Assembly (NCBI GenBank): GCA_023974075.1
Contig: JAMFTG010000334.1
Span: 98,218-162,217, forward strand
Source of the DNA: Chaenocephalus aceratus
Taxonomy: Eukaryota > Chordata > Actinopteri > Perciformes > Channichthyidae
Direction of reading: 5' to 3'
Length of the DNA stretch: 64,000 nucleotides
A program made the position numbers and the translations under genes. Position 1 is the first letter of the stretch. Each line of letters opens with the position of its first letter. Shown here in pieces: positions 10,310 through 22,213 of the stretch. The notes under the pieces are model-generated. The model was not told the origin of the DNA. It ran no database searches and saw nothing but the letters and a program-made list of their open reading frames with translations.

Positions 10310-11364
10310 GCAGTCTGATAGTTAAAAATCAGCTCCTAAGTTCTAACCCTATCGTCTATTCCTTGACCTCTGAGTGAAACGTCACGGGTGTTAAGGGATA
10401 GTGGATAGGAGAATTCAAAAGGACTTAGGAGAGAGCGGCAGTGCTTTAGAGAATTCGACTGCACTTTCACTATCCGACGTGTTTATGATGCGCCAGCGGA
10501 CGTCCTGAATGTGCGTCTGCTGCTGTGGGGTAACCATGGAAACCACAGTTTTTCTATACAGCGGACTACAACATGGATGTTTATAAGAACGAGGGACTAC
10601 TGTAAACTCATCTAGAGACTCTGCACCGTGCTCTGATGCTGCTGCTTTGCTTTATGAACGTGGACAACAGAGAAACAGATTCTTCATGACCAAAGTTGGA
10701 ATTTAAATAAAAAAGGAAAGTGAAACTTATGCTCGTACCATCTCCCTCCGGTCCACATTAATACTAATGATCCCAAAGATCGTATGAACTATGAAAATAT
10801 CTTAAAATCAAAACATGTATTTATTATAAACGTTAGTCCTTAACATCTATCACTGTGTATATCACCATTCAAACATCTTTTAGAAGTGAACAAACCCCAC
10901 ACAGCTCAGTAAAGACTGAAATGTTGACTTTATTTGATAATTTCTAGTAAAAACTAAACTTCATATTCTCTTTTTGAGTATAATACTGATGAACGTTCAA
11001 AACAAAGCACTTTGACAACTTACCACATACGTTTTAAAAAGCTTAATAAGCACCGTAACTTTCATATATAATTTCTCCGTCATAATCGGTTGTTTCCGTG
11101 AAACGGCCGACTGTTGAGTGACGGCAAATGCTGCGGCTGCAAGGCATTGTGGGGCAGCATTTTCGCTTCTCCTGTCGGTTAGGGAGGTCCAGTGGTTCCT
11201 AAGCTAAAGGAGGTTATAAAGGAAGTGTGAAACCTCCTTTCCTATCATTCTCATTATTCTAGAGAATTCGAACGGCACTTATCATGGCTGCCACTGAGGG
11301 ACTTCCGGGTCATTTCACTCCTTTAGGAAGGTTCCTATAGCTAAATGGACTATTCGACTTCAGC
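10310..11364. mobile_element. Element M, non-coding DNA transposon, copy 1
   Basis: Interrupts a type 2 spacer between ccaaggct (10,302-10,309) and cctaggct (11,365-11,372), which match at 7 of 8 bases. Its ends, GCAGTCTGATAGT and GCTGAAGTCGAATAGT, are imperfect inverted repeats. Internal repeats around 'tctagagaattcga' and 'ggaggttataaaggaagtgtgaaacctcc' are visible. No coding frame. Superfamily not determined. Confidence 0.7.
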
Positions 11365-11505
11365 CCTAGGCTCATCTTCTGTGAAGGGAAGCCATGATTT
11401 TCATCCAAGCTTTTTTATTGAGGCATAATGCAATGAATGGAAAAGTGTTTGCGATGTCATTTAAGCAGGCTATCGTTGGTAAGGTGAAATAATTGTGTTT
11501 ATAGT

Positions 11506-11575
11506 GGCTCGTTGGTCTAGGGGTATGATTCTCGTTCGGGTGCGAGGGTCCATGGTTCAAATCCCAGACGACCCC
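11506..11575 (+). pseudogene. tRNA-Pro (CGG), mutated
   Basis: 70 nt; lost bases in the anticodon stem (ctcgttcggg), T stem ccatgg with cccaga, and acceptor end acgacccc. The counterpart at 25,326 shares the ccatgg and cgacccc changes, so those predate duplication. Confidence 0.8.
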
Positions 11576-13297
11576 AGGATGTCTTCAAAGATGTGGAACA
11601 GGTTAAGTTTGGGTAGCCTAAAAAGTTTGTTGGAACCAATGTGTACTTCACAATTTGAACTGCTAGAAATCTAGTGATGAATTGGGGGAAATAATGACCA
11701 AAGCTCATCTTCTGTGTAGAGAAGCCATACATTTGTATCCAAGCTGTGTTCATTGAGGACAAAGTGCAATTAATGGAAAAGTGTTTGCATTGTCATTTAA
11801 AGGAGACCTATCATGCTATATTAAATGATATAGTGTATGACCATACCTATATAAGGTAACTTATACATTTTATTTTTCAAAAACCAAACAGATCATTTTT
11901 TAGACATGCCTCGTTTCGCTCATTTTCGCTCTATTCCAAGCCCGTCTTTGAAAATGCTGTGCAGCAGCTGACCACGCCCCCCTGCAGAAGAGCAGGCATG
12001 AGCCGGCGAGAGTCACGTTACCATGCTTGCTGTGATTACTAGTGTCGAATAAACATGTCCTCTCAGAGCAATGCTGTGTTCAAGCATACTATCAATTTGA
12101 TCCAGAAACTGACCCTGAAACAGCGGACGTTTTGGTGGAGGTGAAAAATCTCGATTGCAGCAGGACGTTTCTGAATGGTTAGCTGACAAGCTGTTGTCCC
12201 TATTTATTTTACTCTGTTACGATGCTTGCTCCTTATTCCGTTCATATTTTGGCTAATTGGCAAGAATGCAATGTGTACAGTTTGTAATGCAAAAACAGCG
12301 ATATATATATATATATTTATAAAGGGAGACATTCATATTTCAGCATATATACAATGGCCTCATTGCGTTTATTAATAGTTTTACAGTCTTTTTCTTCCAA
12401 CATCGTGCAAAACCGTTGGAAAGTTGAATAACTTAGGATGATAAAAAGTATAACTCCAACAACAAGTTGTCAGCAATGTGTGTAGTTTCATGTGTTTTTA
12501 AAAAGCTCAGTTATTGACTTCTTTGTGCAAATTGCGCCACGATGCCTTCTGATGGAGAATGTGTGCTGCATGGAGATACCACAGCTAACATTTTTGATAG
12601 CTTTACTAAGTTGTCTGTTTAAATACATTTGTCACATGTCATTCAATATATGTTTATCACATGTGTCAAGACGGATGCAGTAGTAACTTGAGGACTCTGA
12701 ACCTGTATGGTGGACCATCCTGGATGGAGCCTGGTGCCTGAATGTGTTCTCCCTGCAGAATGCATTTAATATTTACAGAGCTGAACATGGTGGACTACAG
12801 TTGAGACAAATAGAGCAGTGAGTGGTTTGTTGTTGTTTTGACTGAAATTGTAAAACGAATGCTAATATTGTTCATGGAAATAAATACTGGTGTATATGGC
12901 TTTATGCAATCTTTCATTCTGTCATTGTACATGTACTATTATATTATACACACAGCAATGGCATAACACACCCATGTGTACGACAAAAAGGTCCACACAC
13001 ACACAACCTTATGCTTTTGAAATCAGAATATTCTTTACCCATCCAAACATGAATTCACGACACATTTTGATATCAACTTGGAACTTTATTGTCAAAATCA
13101 ACGGTTAAAAAAACCCATAAAAAAAACTAAATGAGCCTACTTGTTTTGTTGTATAAATGACACTAAATATTTTTACAGAAGCTTTGTGAGCTGGTGCTGG
13201 GGCTTCCTTGGACGCAGGATCAGAGTGGTGATTCCGGCCTGCGTTGTCCACAGGATACGCAGGGAGTTTCCTGATCCGTGAAATGTCGATGTTGGGT

Positions 13298-13728
13298 TCA
13301 GACAGCAGCCAAATTGAACCGTGTAGCATACCCGGCGATGACCTCCTCCCTGTCAGGTCGCTCATAATGGTGCAGGGTCCACAAAGACTTGGTCGAAGAT
13401 GAGGTCCATCAAGTTGGCCACGTAGGGCTGTGCAATGGTAAAAAAAGCACAACAAAAAATGTGGTTTAGATTAGTATATGCATGTAAAAAAACTGAAACT
13501 TCTTTCTAATTTTTTATTTTATATTTGTAAATAGTTGTATAATAAATATTTTAAACACTTACGGAATGTGGGGTCAGTCTTTACTGGTTTTGCTCTGCAT
13601 TCTCCCTTCCTGGCCTTTGGGAACTGCAGTTTATACAGAGGGTTTCCAGTGGATATAGTGGCTTGTGCACGCTCAGCGTTTTCATTGTAGTGCAGGGCTG
13701 CCAGGTACAGTCTTTCATTTCCGCCATG
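13298..13728 (-). pseudogene. Kolobok-type transposase C-terminal exons, copy 2
   Basis: Exon 1 (13,728-13,563) reads HGGNERLYLAALHYNEN, then a basic region ending DPTF at a GTAAG donor. Exon 2 (13,427-13,298) starts after a CAG acceptor with PYVANLMDLIFDQVFVDP and ends EEVIAGYATRFNLAAV-stop after one frame break. The order matches C-terminal parts of Kolobok/THAP transposases known to me. Without the catalytic core it cannot encode an active enzyme. Confidence 0.65.
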
Positions 13729-14757
13729 ATAAAAAAAAATGTAAATAATAGCAAAGGATGTACAAATTGTCACTAATTAGTAAGTATGTGAGGTGCTGGC
13801 CTGTAAAGAAGAACACATAGTTAGAACAAAATCATCTCAATTTAGTATTCAGGATGAGAAAATACTATTTGGATAAATATAGTCTGAAATCCCAAAAGAT
13901 GGGGCTAAAACTCTCTATTTAGCAAAACTCTCTATTTAGCAAAGCTCTCTATTTAGCAAAGCTCTTTGCTTAGCCTTTTCCAATCTGAGTTAGTTTTGAA
14001 CCGTAACGTGCATGCTGTGTTTCTGACTCAATGCAGGTGATGTGTTGGAGAGGGGCTGAGCTCAGTAGACTGACTGTAATGAGTGCTAGCCACTAATTAG
14101 CCTGTTGCTAGAGGTAAGGCCTTGTCAACAACAACAGACCGACGGGGCTTTAGCTCAGTTTTACTCGTGGTGTGTGTCCCCCCTCGCATACATACACAGT
14201 GTTGTATCCTAACACACCCCCATTTATATTCATGTGCGCAAACAAGTAAACACACAAATGCTTTTACATATAACGCTGCAAAACACGGCATGTCTCATTA
14301 GCGTAGCGTAGCGTAGTTTACAGATCGATGATATCTGATCGTTCTTACAGACTACAATCACAAAAGCGTTTACATATAACGCTGGAAAAAACGACACTTG
14401 CCTACAGAAGATTACGTTTGTTATTATAACTTACTCAATATGATTGTAGAGGATAAAAAATACTAATAAATAGGAGAATAAATACTTGTGTTATCGCCTA
14501 GGGCGTGGCTTTACAGCCTTCACACAGATCGCCATTACGGCAGTATGTCTGAACATGTTAGCAAATGCCTGATAATTCAAATGACAAAGCAAAGACTGCG
14601 GAGCGTACAAAATAAAATGCTACAAAAATATATAAACACCTAACCGATTACTATTTGGGTTTGAGGCGACATTAATCCAGCTACACGAAGCTACATGCTA
14701 CATGCTACAAGCTAGAGATAGCTTTATCAGGAAAAACACCGCTAAATAAAAACTTAC

Positions 14758-15054
14758 AGCTTCAAAATTGGATGTGTCCTCACTGGCCTGGTCCCTGATG
14801 GTTGGTATTGATCCCGGGTTTAGCATTACTTTGGAGGCATATCCGTGTTGGACTTGAGACAAGTTCATAAACATGTCCGTCGTAAAATGTTTGGAACACA
14901 CAAAAAGAAATCTGCCATGGTCTTCTGGCACATGTCCCTTGTAAATGAAGTCTAGCCACATATTCATTTCTTTTTCCACTGATGGCATTGCATGCAGTCC
15001 CCTGTCCCGAGTCTTGCAGCCAACAACAGTACAACGTTTAACTATCTTAGACAT
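14758..15054 (-). CDS. THAP domain exon, copy 2 (intact, 99 codons)
   Basis: The start is the ATG at 15,054 (MSKIVKRC). The exon is open for exactly 99 codons and ends at GAAGCT before a GTAAGT donor. C2CH residues: CTVVGC, then the VCSKHF Cys and His. Conserved W and the FLFVCSKHF block are present. Length and motif order fit a THAP DNA-binding domain. It lies near the right terminus of the Kolobok-like element, and was probably the transposase N-terminal exon. Confidence 0.85.
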
Positions 15055-15439
15055 CCTGGCAAGAGCAGGCAAAAACACAGATGTGGGTTGATTTAGCCTG
15101 CCGATAGTCTATATGCGAATGAGAGGTTTGGCAATGCACGTGGCCGTGGCTCATTCCCCTGATAGGTGGGAGAGTTGACCAATAAGCCGAGGACTTCTCT
15201 GTGAAGTAGAAAAGTATTGAAATCTGGATCCATTTTTTTCAGATCCGTTGCAGCCCCTTTTTTAGAGATTTGGCGAAGGAGGAAAATAGAGAGGGTTGTG
15301 TTTTCTGACACTTGGTGAGTTCCCTGGAACACCGGGGACACATATTCATGTATAAAAGACGTACAAAGGTGCATTTTGCATGATAGGTCCCCTTTAAGCA
15401 GGCTGTCGTTGGGAAGACAGAAACATTTCCTTTTGTCAT

Positions 15440-15511
15440 GACTCGTTGGTCTAGGGGTATGATTCTCGCTTCGGGTGCGAGAGGTCCCGGGTTCAAATCC
15501 CGGACGAGCCC
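15440..15511 (+). tRNA. tRNA-Pro-CGG: tRNA-Pro (CGG)
   Basis: Counterpart of 2,325 with the same G2 to A change. Type 1 spacer. Confidence 0.82.
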
Positions 15512-15779
15512 AGGATGTCTTCAAAGATGTGGAACAGGTTAAGTTTAGGTAGTCTAAAAAGTTTGTTGGAAGCAATGTGTACTTCACAATTTGAACTGCT
15601 AGAAATCTAGTGATGAATTGGGGCAAATAATGACCAAAGCTCATCTTCTGTGTAGAGAAGCCATACATTTTTATCCAAGCTGTGTTCATTGAGGACAAAG
15701 TGCAATTCATGGAAAAGTGTTTTGCATTGTCATTTAAGCAGGCTGTCGTGGGGAAGCCAGAACAATTATCTTTTGTCAT

Positions 15780-15851
15780 GGCTCGTTGGTCTAGGGGTAT
15801 GATTCTCGCTTAGGGTGCGAGAGGTCCCGGGTTCAAATCCCGGACGAGCCC
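15780..15851 (+). tRNA. tRNA-Pro-AGG: tRNA-Pro (AGG)
   Basis: Canonical at all 72 positions, anticodon AGG, type 2 spacer. Confidence 0.95.
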
Positions 15852-16120
15852 ATGACATCAACAACAGGTTTAGTTTAGGTATCAACAATTGTTCTTATTA
15901 AGCAATGTCTACTTCACAATTTGACCAATCATGTGCCCTGCTAGAAACCTAGTGTTTAGTAGGGGCACAAACTTACCAAGGCTCATCTTCTGTGAAGAGG
16001 AGCCATGCATTTTCATCCAAGCTTTGTTTATTGAGGCATAATGCAATGAATTGAAAAGTGTTTTGCGATGTCATTTAAGCAGGCTATCGTTGGTAAGGTG
16101 AAATAATTGCTTTTTGTCAT

Positions 16121-16192
16121 GGCTCGTTGGTCTAGGGGTATGATTCTCGCTTCGGGTGCGAGAGGTCCCGGGTTCAAATCCCGGACGAGCCC
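16121..16192 (+). tRNA. tRNA-Pro-CGG: tRNA-Pro (CGG)
   Basis: Canonical at all 72 positions, anticodon CGG, type 1 spacer. Confidence 0.95.
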
Positions 16193-16476
16193 AGGATGTC
16201 TTCAAAGAAGTGGAACAGGTTAAGTTTAGATAGCAAAAAAGTTTGTTGTAAGCAATGTGTACTTCACAATTTGAAATGCAAGAAATCTAGTGATGTATTG
16301 GGGCAAATAATGACCAAAGCTCATCTTCTGTTTAGAGAAGCCATACATTTTCATCCAAGCTGTGTTCATTGAGGACAAAGTGCAATTAATGGAAAAGTGT
16401 TTTGCATTGTCATTTAAGCAGGCTGTCGTGGGGAAGCCAGAAAAATTATCTTTCGTCATGGCTCGTTGGTCTAGGG

Positions 16477-17940
16477 CAGGGGTGGCCAACCAGTCAGAGG
16501 TTAAGAGCCACATTTGTTCTATGTTACTGCAAAGAGCCACATCAAACACATAGTCACTGATACCGCTTGTTTTTTTTTAGTTTTCTGGAGACAAGATTTC
16601 AACCACGTCACTGATGCATTTTTGTGGCATTGGGATATATATTCTTTAAATCCTCTGGAGCAGAGAGAGGAGCTGTGGATTATTGTTATTGATTAATGCA
16701 TCAGTGTTTCTTAGGGTCAAAAACACTAAACTCACAAGTTGAAATGAAAGCGTTATTTGCAATTTGGTGCTATAAAAAAAAAAATTATATATTTTTTTTA
16801 AACACCTTGAATTTCAGGGGGGGGGGCGCGGAGCTCCGTTGGCGGGGCGCAGCGCCCCTCCAAGACAATGGTAGGGGAAACACTGGCTAGTGTTTAATCA
16901 ACGATATGTTTCCCCCCCCCCTCAAAGGTTCACTGCATCGCAGGTATTATTGTGATTGGCTCTTGGGCCACATCAAAATTAGACGCGCTGTCATCCTCTC
17001 ATACTGACACCTGACACCACACATACACACGTAGGGAGAGCCAGGACGAAAGTAACACGGGACGAAAGTAACAGAGCGATTTTATCCGAGCCCAAACAAC
17101 TTTGACCGGCCAAATTACGTCAGAATAATCAGCATTCGTTACTTAACAGACCTACTAAATATCAGGTTTAACTGTCAGGAGTAGCTAGTGTTGTCACGAT
17201 ACCAACATTTTGGTTTCGATACCAAGTCAAGAATTGCGATTCCGATTATTTTTCGATACTTTTCTTAAAAAGAGGGAAACAGTCTTAAATGTAATTATTG
17301 TGCTTTATTTCACACCAGAACCAGAACCATAACACCAACTTTTAAACAATGAGAACAATAAATAAAATAAATGACAAGAATTCGTATTAAATACAATTAA
17401 AACATGTCTCACAGACAGGCCTCGTGGTGTCCGTAGGCTTGCCCTCACTGTCAGAGATATAGCTAAAATACATCCACATTTCGCTTCTGGCGTCTTTTTT
17501 GTCAACAAGCTGAGGCGCAGCGGCAGTTGCACTACCACTTGCAGCTTCTCGTTTTCTCACATGCTCTGGCAGCTAGCGCGTGCACGAGAGAGGGGAGGCA
17601 CTTAGAGCGTGCTCGAGAGGGAGGGACTGCAGGCACAGCTGCAGTGCAGGGAGTGGAAGCAGAGCGCTGAACACACACGGCTCTTATTAAAACGGCGCTT
17701 TCTCACCCGAGTACTTTCCCCCATCATTCTTAAAGTACCGATACTAATGAAATGGAGGAATTGTAACGTTTTTAACGGCAGGGTATCGCGGTACCTTTCA
17801 AGTATCGGTACACCGTGCAACACTAGTCAAGAGTCAGTGTCTCTCCCCCAAACTCACACAATTCGATATGAACTGAAGAGCCGCATGAAACTAGGCAAAG
17901 AGCCGCATGTGGCTCGAGAGCCGCGGGTTGGCCACCCCTG
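16477..17940. mobile_element. hAT-A, copy 2
   Basis: Same termini as at 3,361. GTCTAGGG duplication at 16,469-16,476 and 17,941-17,948. Copied with the segment. Confidence 0.93.
17185..17826. mobile_element. Nested MITE inside hAT-A, copy 2
   Basis: Counterpart of 4,068-4,709 with CTAGTGTTG inverted ends. Confidence 0.65.
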
Positions 17941-18265
17941 GTCTAGGGGTATGATTAGGGTGCGAGAGGTCCCGGGGTCAAATCCCGGACGAGCCCACGA
18001 CATCAACAACAGGTTTAGTTTAGGTATCAACTATTGTTCTTATTAAGCAATGTCTACTTCACAATTTGACCAATCCTGTGCCCTGTTAGAAACCTTGTGT
18101 TTAGTAGGGGCACAAACTGACCAAGGCTCATCTTCTGTGAAGGGAAGCCATGCATTTTCATCCAAGCTTTGTTTATTGAGGCATAATGCAATGAATGGAA
18201 AAGTGTTTTGCGATGTCATTTAAGCAGGCTATCGTTGGTAAGGTGAAATAATTGTGTTTTATCGT

Positions 18266-18337
18266 GCCTCGTTGGTCTAGGGGTATGGTTCTCGCTTCGG
18301 GTGCAAGAGGTCCCGGGTTCAAATCCCGGACGAGCCC
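18266..18337 (+). pseudogene. tRNA-Pro (CGG), mutated
   Basis: Counterpart of 5,152 with identical changes (G2 to C, D-arm and anticodon-stem substitutions). Confidence 0.75.
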
Positions 18338-18605
18338 AGGATGTCTTCAAAGATGTGGAACAGGGCAAGTTTAGGTAGCCTAAAAAGTTTGTTGGAACCA
18401 ATGTGTACTTCACAATTTGAACTGCTAGAAATCTAGTGATGAATTGGGGGAAATAATTACCAAAGCGCATCTTCTGTGTAGAGAAGCCATACATTTGTAT
18501 CCAAGCTGTGTTCATTGAGGACAAAGTGCAATTAATGGAAAAGTGTTTTGCATTGTCATTTAAGCAGGCTGTCGTTGGGAAGACAGAAACATTTCCTTTC
18601 GTCAT

Positions 18606-18677
18606 AGCTCGTTGGTCTAGGGGTATGATTCTCGCTTCGGGTGCGAGAGGTCCATGGTTCAAATCCCGGACGAGCCC
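18606..18677 (+). pseudogene. tRNA-Pro (CGG), mutated
   Basis: Counterpart of 5,492 with the same A1 and ccatgg T-stem changes. Type 2 spacer. Confidence 0.75.
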
Positions 18678-18946
18678 ACGACATCAACAACAGGTTTAGT
18701 TTAGGTATCAACAATTGTTCTTATTAAGCAGTGTCTCCTTCACAATTTGACCAATCCTGTGCCCTGCTAGAAACCTATTGTTTAGTAGTGGCACAAACTG
18801 ACCAAGGCTCATCTTCTGTGAAGGGAAGCCATGCATTTTCATCCAAGCTTTGTTTATTGAGGCATAATGCAATGAATGGAAAAGTGTTTTGCGATGTCAT
18901 TTAAGCAGGCTATCGTTGGTAAGGTGAAATAATTGTGTTTTAACAT

Positions 18947-19018
18947 GGCTTGTTGGTCTAGGGGTATGATTCTCGCTTCGGGTGCGAGAGGTCCCGGGTT
19001 CAAATCCCGGACGAGCCC
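18947..19018 (+). tRNA. tRNA-Pro-CGG: tRNA-Pro (CGG)
   Basis: Counterpart of 5,833, with one acceptor-stem wobble. Confidence 0.85.
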
Positions 19019-19283
19019 AGAGATTCAAAGATGTGGAACAGGTTACGTTTAGGTAGCATAACAAGTTTGTTGGAAGCAATGTGTACTTCACAATTTGAAC
19101 TGCTAGAAATCTAGTGATGAATTGGGTTAAATAATGATCAAAGCTCATCTTCTGGGTAGAGAAGCCATACATTCTTATCCAAGCTGTGTTCATTGAGGAC
19201 AAAGTGCAATTCATGGAAAAGTGTTTTGCATTGTCATTTAAGCAGGCTGTCGTGGGGAAGCCAGAAAAATTATCTTTTCTCAT

Positions 19284-19355
19284 GGCTCGTTGGTCTAGGG
19301 GTATGATTCTCGCTTAGGGTGCGAGAGGTCCAGGGTTCAGATTCTGGACGAGCCC
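19284..19355 (+). pseudogene. tRNA-Pro (AGG), T arm decayed
   Basis: Counterpart of 6,170 with the same decayed T arm. Type 2 spacer. Confidence 0.75.
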
Positions 19356-19624
19356 ACGACATCAACAACAGGTTTAGTTTAGGTATCAACAATTGTTCTT
19401 ATTAAGCAATGTCTACTTCACAATTTGACTAATCCTGTGCCCTGCAAGAAACCTAGTGTTTAGTAGGGGCACAAACTGACCAAGGCTCATCTTTTGTGAA
19501 GGGAAGCCATGCATTTTCATCCAAGCTTTGTTTATTGAGGCATAATGCAATGAATGGAAAAGTGTTTTGCGATGTCTTTTAAGCAGGCTATCGTTGGTAA
19601 GGTGAAATAATTGTGTTTTATCAT

Positions 19625-20642
19625 GGCTCGTTGGTCTAGGGCAGGGGTGGGGAACCTTTTTCCTCTCAAGGGCCATTTCAATTTTTACAATATCCTCAGA
19701 GGGCCGTACAAGTTATTGACCTCTGCTTAAAAAAACTAAAATCACAGCCCATTCATTTCATTCTGTGCAAAGAAAAAGCAACCTCTTAATCCAGATATCT
19801 CACCATGACTCACGTATGCATGCACGTGCAGGGTGTGGCGTGCTCCCCTGTGAAGATTTTTTTTAAATGTTGAAGTTAAAAGCATCAATCTGGTGCACTT
19901 TGAGAGCAACATTAGGAGATCTATGGACACATCTCTCAACACCCAAACACAACTGTAAGCAGATTTTCTTTTAATTTATGGATATTTGACAAATCACTCC
20001 CCTTTCAAACTGTATTCTTCTTTATTAATAACTGTCATATAGTATTTTATACCTGTTTACTTTATTCTCTTATTTTTTTATAACTATAATGATCATATAA
20101 AGATGTGCCTTTACCTCACTGGTTGTAGAAAAAGCTTCTTATATTCGTTAGCATAGCTAGCTAACCAGATGCTAATGATAACAACACAGTTATCGACTGT
20201 CTGATCAGTATGACAGATGAGCAGATCGCCACTGGGCTTTCAACTAAAGACACACACGCAGAAACTGCGGCATGTGTATGGACTTATCGGTACTGCAATT
20301 TCTGAAGTGCTGGAGTGGCGTTCTGGTGCTCTCCGTCAGAACTGCCACCCCTGTCAGTCGAGACTTATACCACGTGCTGACACGTTAGGCTCGTGTTGTG
20401 TTCACGGACCCTGACCTTGGCCAGGAAAAACAGGCACTCGCTTGTTTATATTTGTTTGCGGTCTAGATTTCTTTCATTTTATTTTATTTTTTGCGTTGGT
20501 TTATAAATGACATCGAGGGCCGTACCAAATTGTCTCGCGGGCCGTATACGGCCCGGAGGCCGGAGGTTCCCCACCCCTGGTCTAGGGGTATGATTCTCGC
20601 TTCGGGTGCGAGAGGTCCCGGGTTCAAATCCTGGACGAGCCC
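19625..20642 (+). pseudogene. tRNA-Pro (CGG) split by hAT-B, copy 2
   Basis: 5' part 19,625-19,641, then hAT-B, then GTCTAGGG (20,580-20,587) and the rest to 20,642. The 3' part is almost canonical from position 10 onward (only cctgg differs). Degraded type 3 spacer follows. Confidence 0.92.
19642..20579. mobile_element. hAT-B, copy 2
   Basis: Same termini as at 6,528, with GTCTAGGG at 19,634-19,641 and 20,580-20,587. The small internal frame is broken here by indels (cacacacgc, tgccacccc). Confidence 0.93.
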
Positions 20643-20880
20643 ATGACTCAACAAGTTTAGTTTATGTTGCAAAAAACGTTTTGTTGGAAGCAAGGTGTAC
20701 TTCACAATTTCACTGCTAAATCTAGTGATGAGTTGGGGAAAAAATGATCAGGGCTCATCTTGTGTAGAGAAGCCATCCATTTTATCCAAGCTTTGTTTAT
20801 TGAGGCATAATGCAATGAATGGAAAAGTGTTTTGCGATGTCATTTAAGCAGGCTATCGTTGGTAAGACAATTTTTGTCAT

Positions 20881-20951
20881 GGCTCGTTGGTCTAGGGGTA
20901 TGATTCTCGCTTCGGGTGCGAGAGGTCCCGGGTTCAAATCCTGGACGGCCC
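20881..20951 (+). tRNA. tRNA-Pro-CGG: tRNA-Pro (CGG), 1 nt short
   Basis: 71 nt; cctgg in the T stem and acggccc at the 3' end. Counterpart of 7,784 and 34,736. The spacer after it is rich in small deletions. Confidence 0.7.
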
Positions 20952-21202
20952 AGGATGTCTTCAAAGTGTGTACAGTTAAGTTTAGGTAGCAAAAAAGTTT
21001 GTTGGAAGCAATGTGTACTTCACAATTTGAACTGCTAAATATAGTGATGAATTGGGGCAAATAATGATCAGGGCTCATCTTATGTGTAGAGAAGCCATCC
21101 ATTGTTATCCAAGCTTTGTTTATTGAGGCATAATGCAATGAATGGAAAAGTCTTTTGCGATGTCATTTAAGCAGGTTATCGTTGGTAATGGCTTTTTGTC
21201 AT

Positions 21203-21274
21203 GGCTCGTTGGTCTAGGGGTATGATTCTCGCTTCGGGTGCGAGAGGTTCCGGGTTCAAATCCCGGACGAGCCC
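21203..21274 (+). tRNA. tRNA-Pro-CGG: tRNA-Pro (CGG)
   Basis: 72 nt, one change (ggttccggg in the variable/T region). Type 1 spacer. Confidence 0.85.
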
Positions 21275-21541
21275 AGGATGTCTTCAAAGATGCGGAACAG
21301 GTTAAGTTTAGGTTGCATAAAAAGTTTGTTGGAAGAAATATGTACTTCACAATTTGAACTGCTAGAAATCTAGTGATGAATTGGGGCAAATAATGATCAA
21401 ACCTCATCTTCTGTGTAGAGAAGCCATACATTTTTATTCAAGCTGTGTTCATTGAGGACAAAGTGCCATTCATGGAAAAGTGGTTTTGCATTGTCATTTA
21501 ATCAGGCTGTCGTGGGGAAGCCAGAAAAATTCCTTCGTCGT

Positions 21542-21613
21542 GGCTCGTTGGTCTAGGGGTTTGATTCTCGCTTAGGGTGTGAGAGGGTCCCGGGTTCAAT
21601 CCCGGACGAGCCC
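21542..21613 (+). pseudogene. tRNA-Pro (AGG) with indels
   Basis: Anticodon AGG. ggtTtgatt in the D arm, gtgtgag in the anticodon stem, one extra g in gagaggg and one lost a in ttcaatccc. Type 2 spacer. One of the units absent from segmental copy 1. Confidence 0.7.
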
Positions 21614-21882
21614 ACGACATCAACAACAGGTTTAGTTTAGGTATCAACAATTGTTCTTATTAAGCAATGTCTACTTCACAATTTGACCAATCCTGTGCCC
21701 TGCTAGAAACCCAGTGTATAGTAGGGGCACAAACTGACCAAGGCTCATCTTCTGTGTAGAGAAGCCATGCATTTTCATCCAAGCTTTGTTTATTGAGGCA
21801 TAATGCAATGAATGGAAAAGTGTTTTGCGATGTCATTTAAGCAGGCTATCGTTGGTAAGACCAAGAAATAGCCTTTTGTCAT

Positions 21883-21954
21883 GGCTCGTTGGTCTAGGGG
21901 TATGATTCTCGCTTTGGGTGCGAGAGGTCCCGGGTTCAAATCCCGGACGAGCCC
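21883..21954 (+). tRNA. tRNA-Pro-TGG: tRNA-Pro (TGG)
   Basis: Canonical at all 72 positions with anticodon TGG. Type 3 spacer follows. Confidence 0.95.
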
Positions 21955-22213
21955 AAAATGTCTACATAGGTGTGGAACAAGTTTAGTTTATGTTGCAAAA
22001 TAGTTTGTTGGAAGCAAGGTGTACTTCACAATTTCACTTGCTCCAAATCTAGTGATGAGTTGGGGGAAATATACTGAGATCAGGGCTCATCTTAATGTGT
22101 AGAGAAGCCATCCTTGTTATCCAAGCTTTGTTTATTGAGGCATAATGCAATGAATGGAAAAGTCTTTTGCGATGTCATTTAGCAGGTTATCGTTGGTAAT
22201 GGATTTTTGTCAT

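Larger units (their letters stand above)
2284..11796 (+). repeat. tRNA-Pro tandem array, block 1
   Basis: About 340-bp units, each a tRNA-Pro gene plus spacer, all in the plus direction, interrupted by hAT-A, hAT-B and element M. Spacers of all three types share recognisable blocks (acttcacaatttga, gctcatcttctgtg, gccatgcattttcatccaagc, gtcatttaagcaggct), so they descend from one ancestral unit. Outside the tRNA genes the spacers hold no gene. Confidence 0.93.
1..13113. repeat. Segmental tandem repeat, copy 1 (13.1 kb)
   Basis: The first bases of the window recur at 13,114 and 26,951, and all internal landmarks (Kolobok-like element end, hAT-A, hAT-B, element M, individual mutated tRNAs) follow in the same order in each copy. 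Copies differ mainly by single-base indels. The start of this copy lies inside a Kolobok-like element cut by the window edge, so the repeat boundary is arbitrary. Confidence 0.95.
11801..15393 (-). mobile_element. Kolobok-like DNA transposon, copy 2 (complete, 3.6 kb)
   Basis: The element is flanked by TTAA (11,797-11,800 and 15,394-15,397). Its inverted ends are AGGAGACCTATCATGC and the reverse of GCATGATAGGTCCCCT. Removing it and one TTAA restores the usual array spacer (gtcatttaagcagg). Minus-strand coding remnants are a THAP exon near the right end and two C-terminal exons. About 1 kb between them has no transposase-like frame, so it is probably an internally deleted, non-autonomous copy. 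It spans the boundary between segmental copies 1 and 2. Confidence 0.85.
16460..17996 (+). pseudogene. tRNA-Pro (AGG) split by hAT-A, copy 2
   Basis: 5' part 16,460-16,476, then hAT-A, then the duplicated octamer and 3' part to 17,996. Same 7-nt anticodon-stem loss as at 3,344, so insertion and deletion both predate the segmental duplication. Confidence 0.92.

Noticed and set aside
10310..11364. Element M as a fifth hAT
   Set aside because: The 7-of-8 flank match would allow it, but its ends are not the CAGGGG type, and it lies in a spacer rather than the tRNA octamer. Superfamily left open.
13170..13455. Long minus-strand frame starting MLCFFYHCTALRGQLDGPHLRP as a gene
   Set aside because: It runs out of frame through the Kolobok C-terminal exon (PYVANLMDLIFDQ in another frame) and its intron, so it is a shadow.
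14097..14291. 64-codon minus-strand frame with MPCFAALYVKAFVCLLVCAHEY, repeated in all three copies
   Set aside because: It lies in the non-coding middle of the Kolobok-like element. Repetition is explained by segmental duplication, with no recognisable motif.
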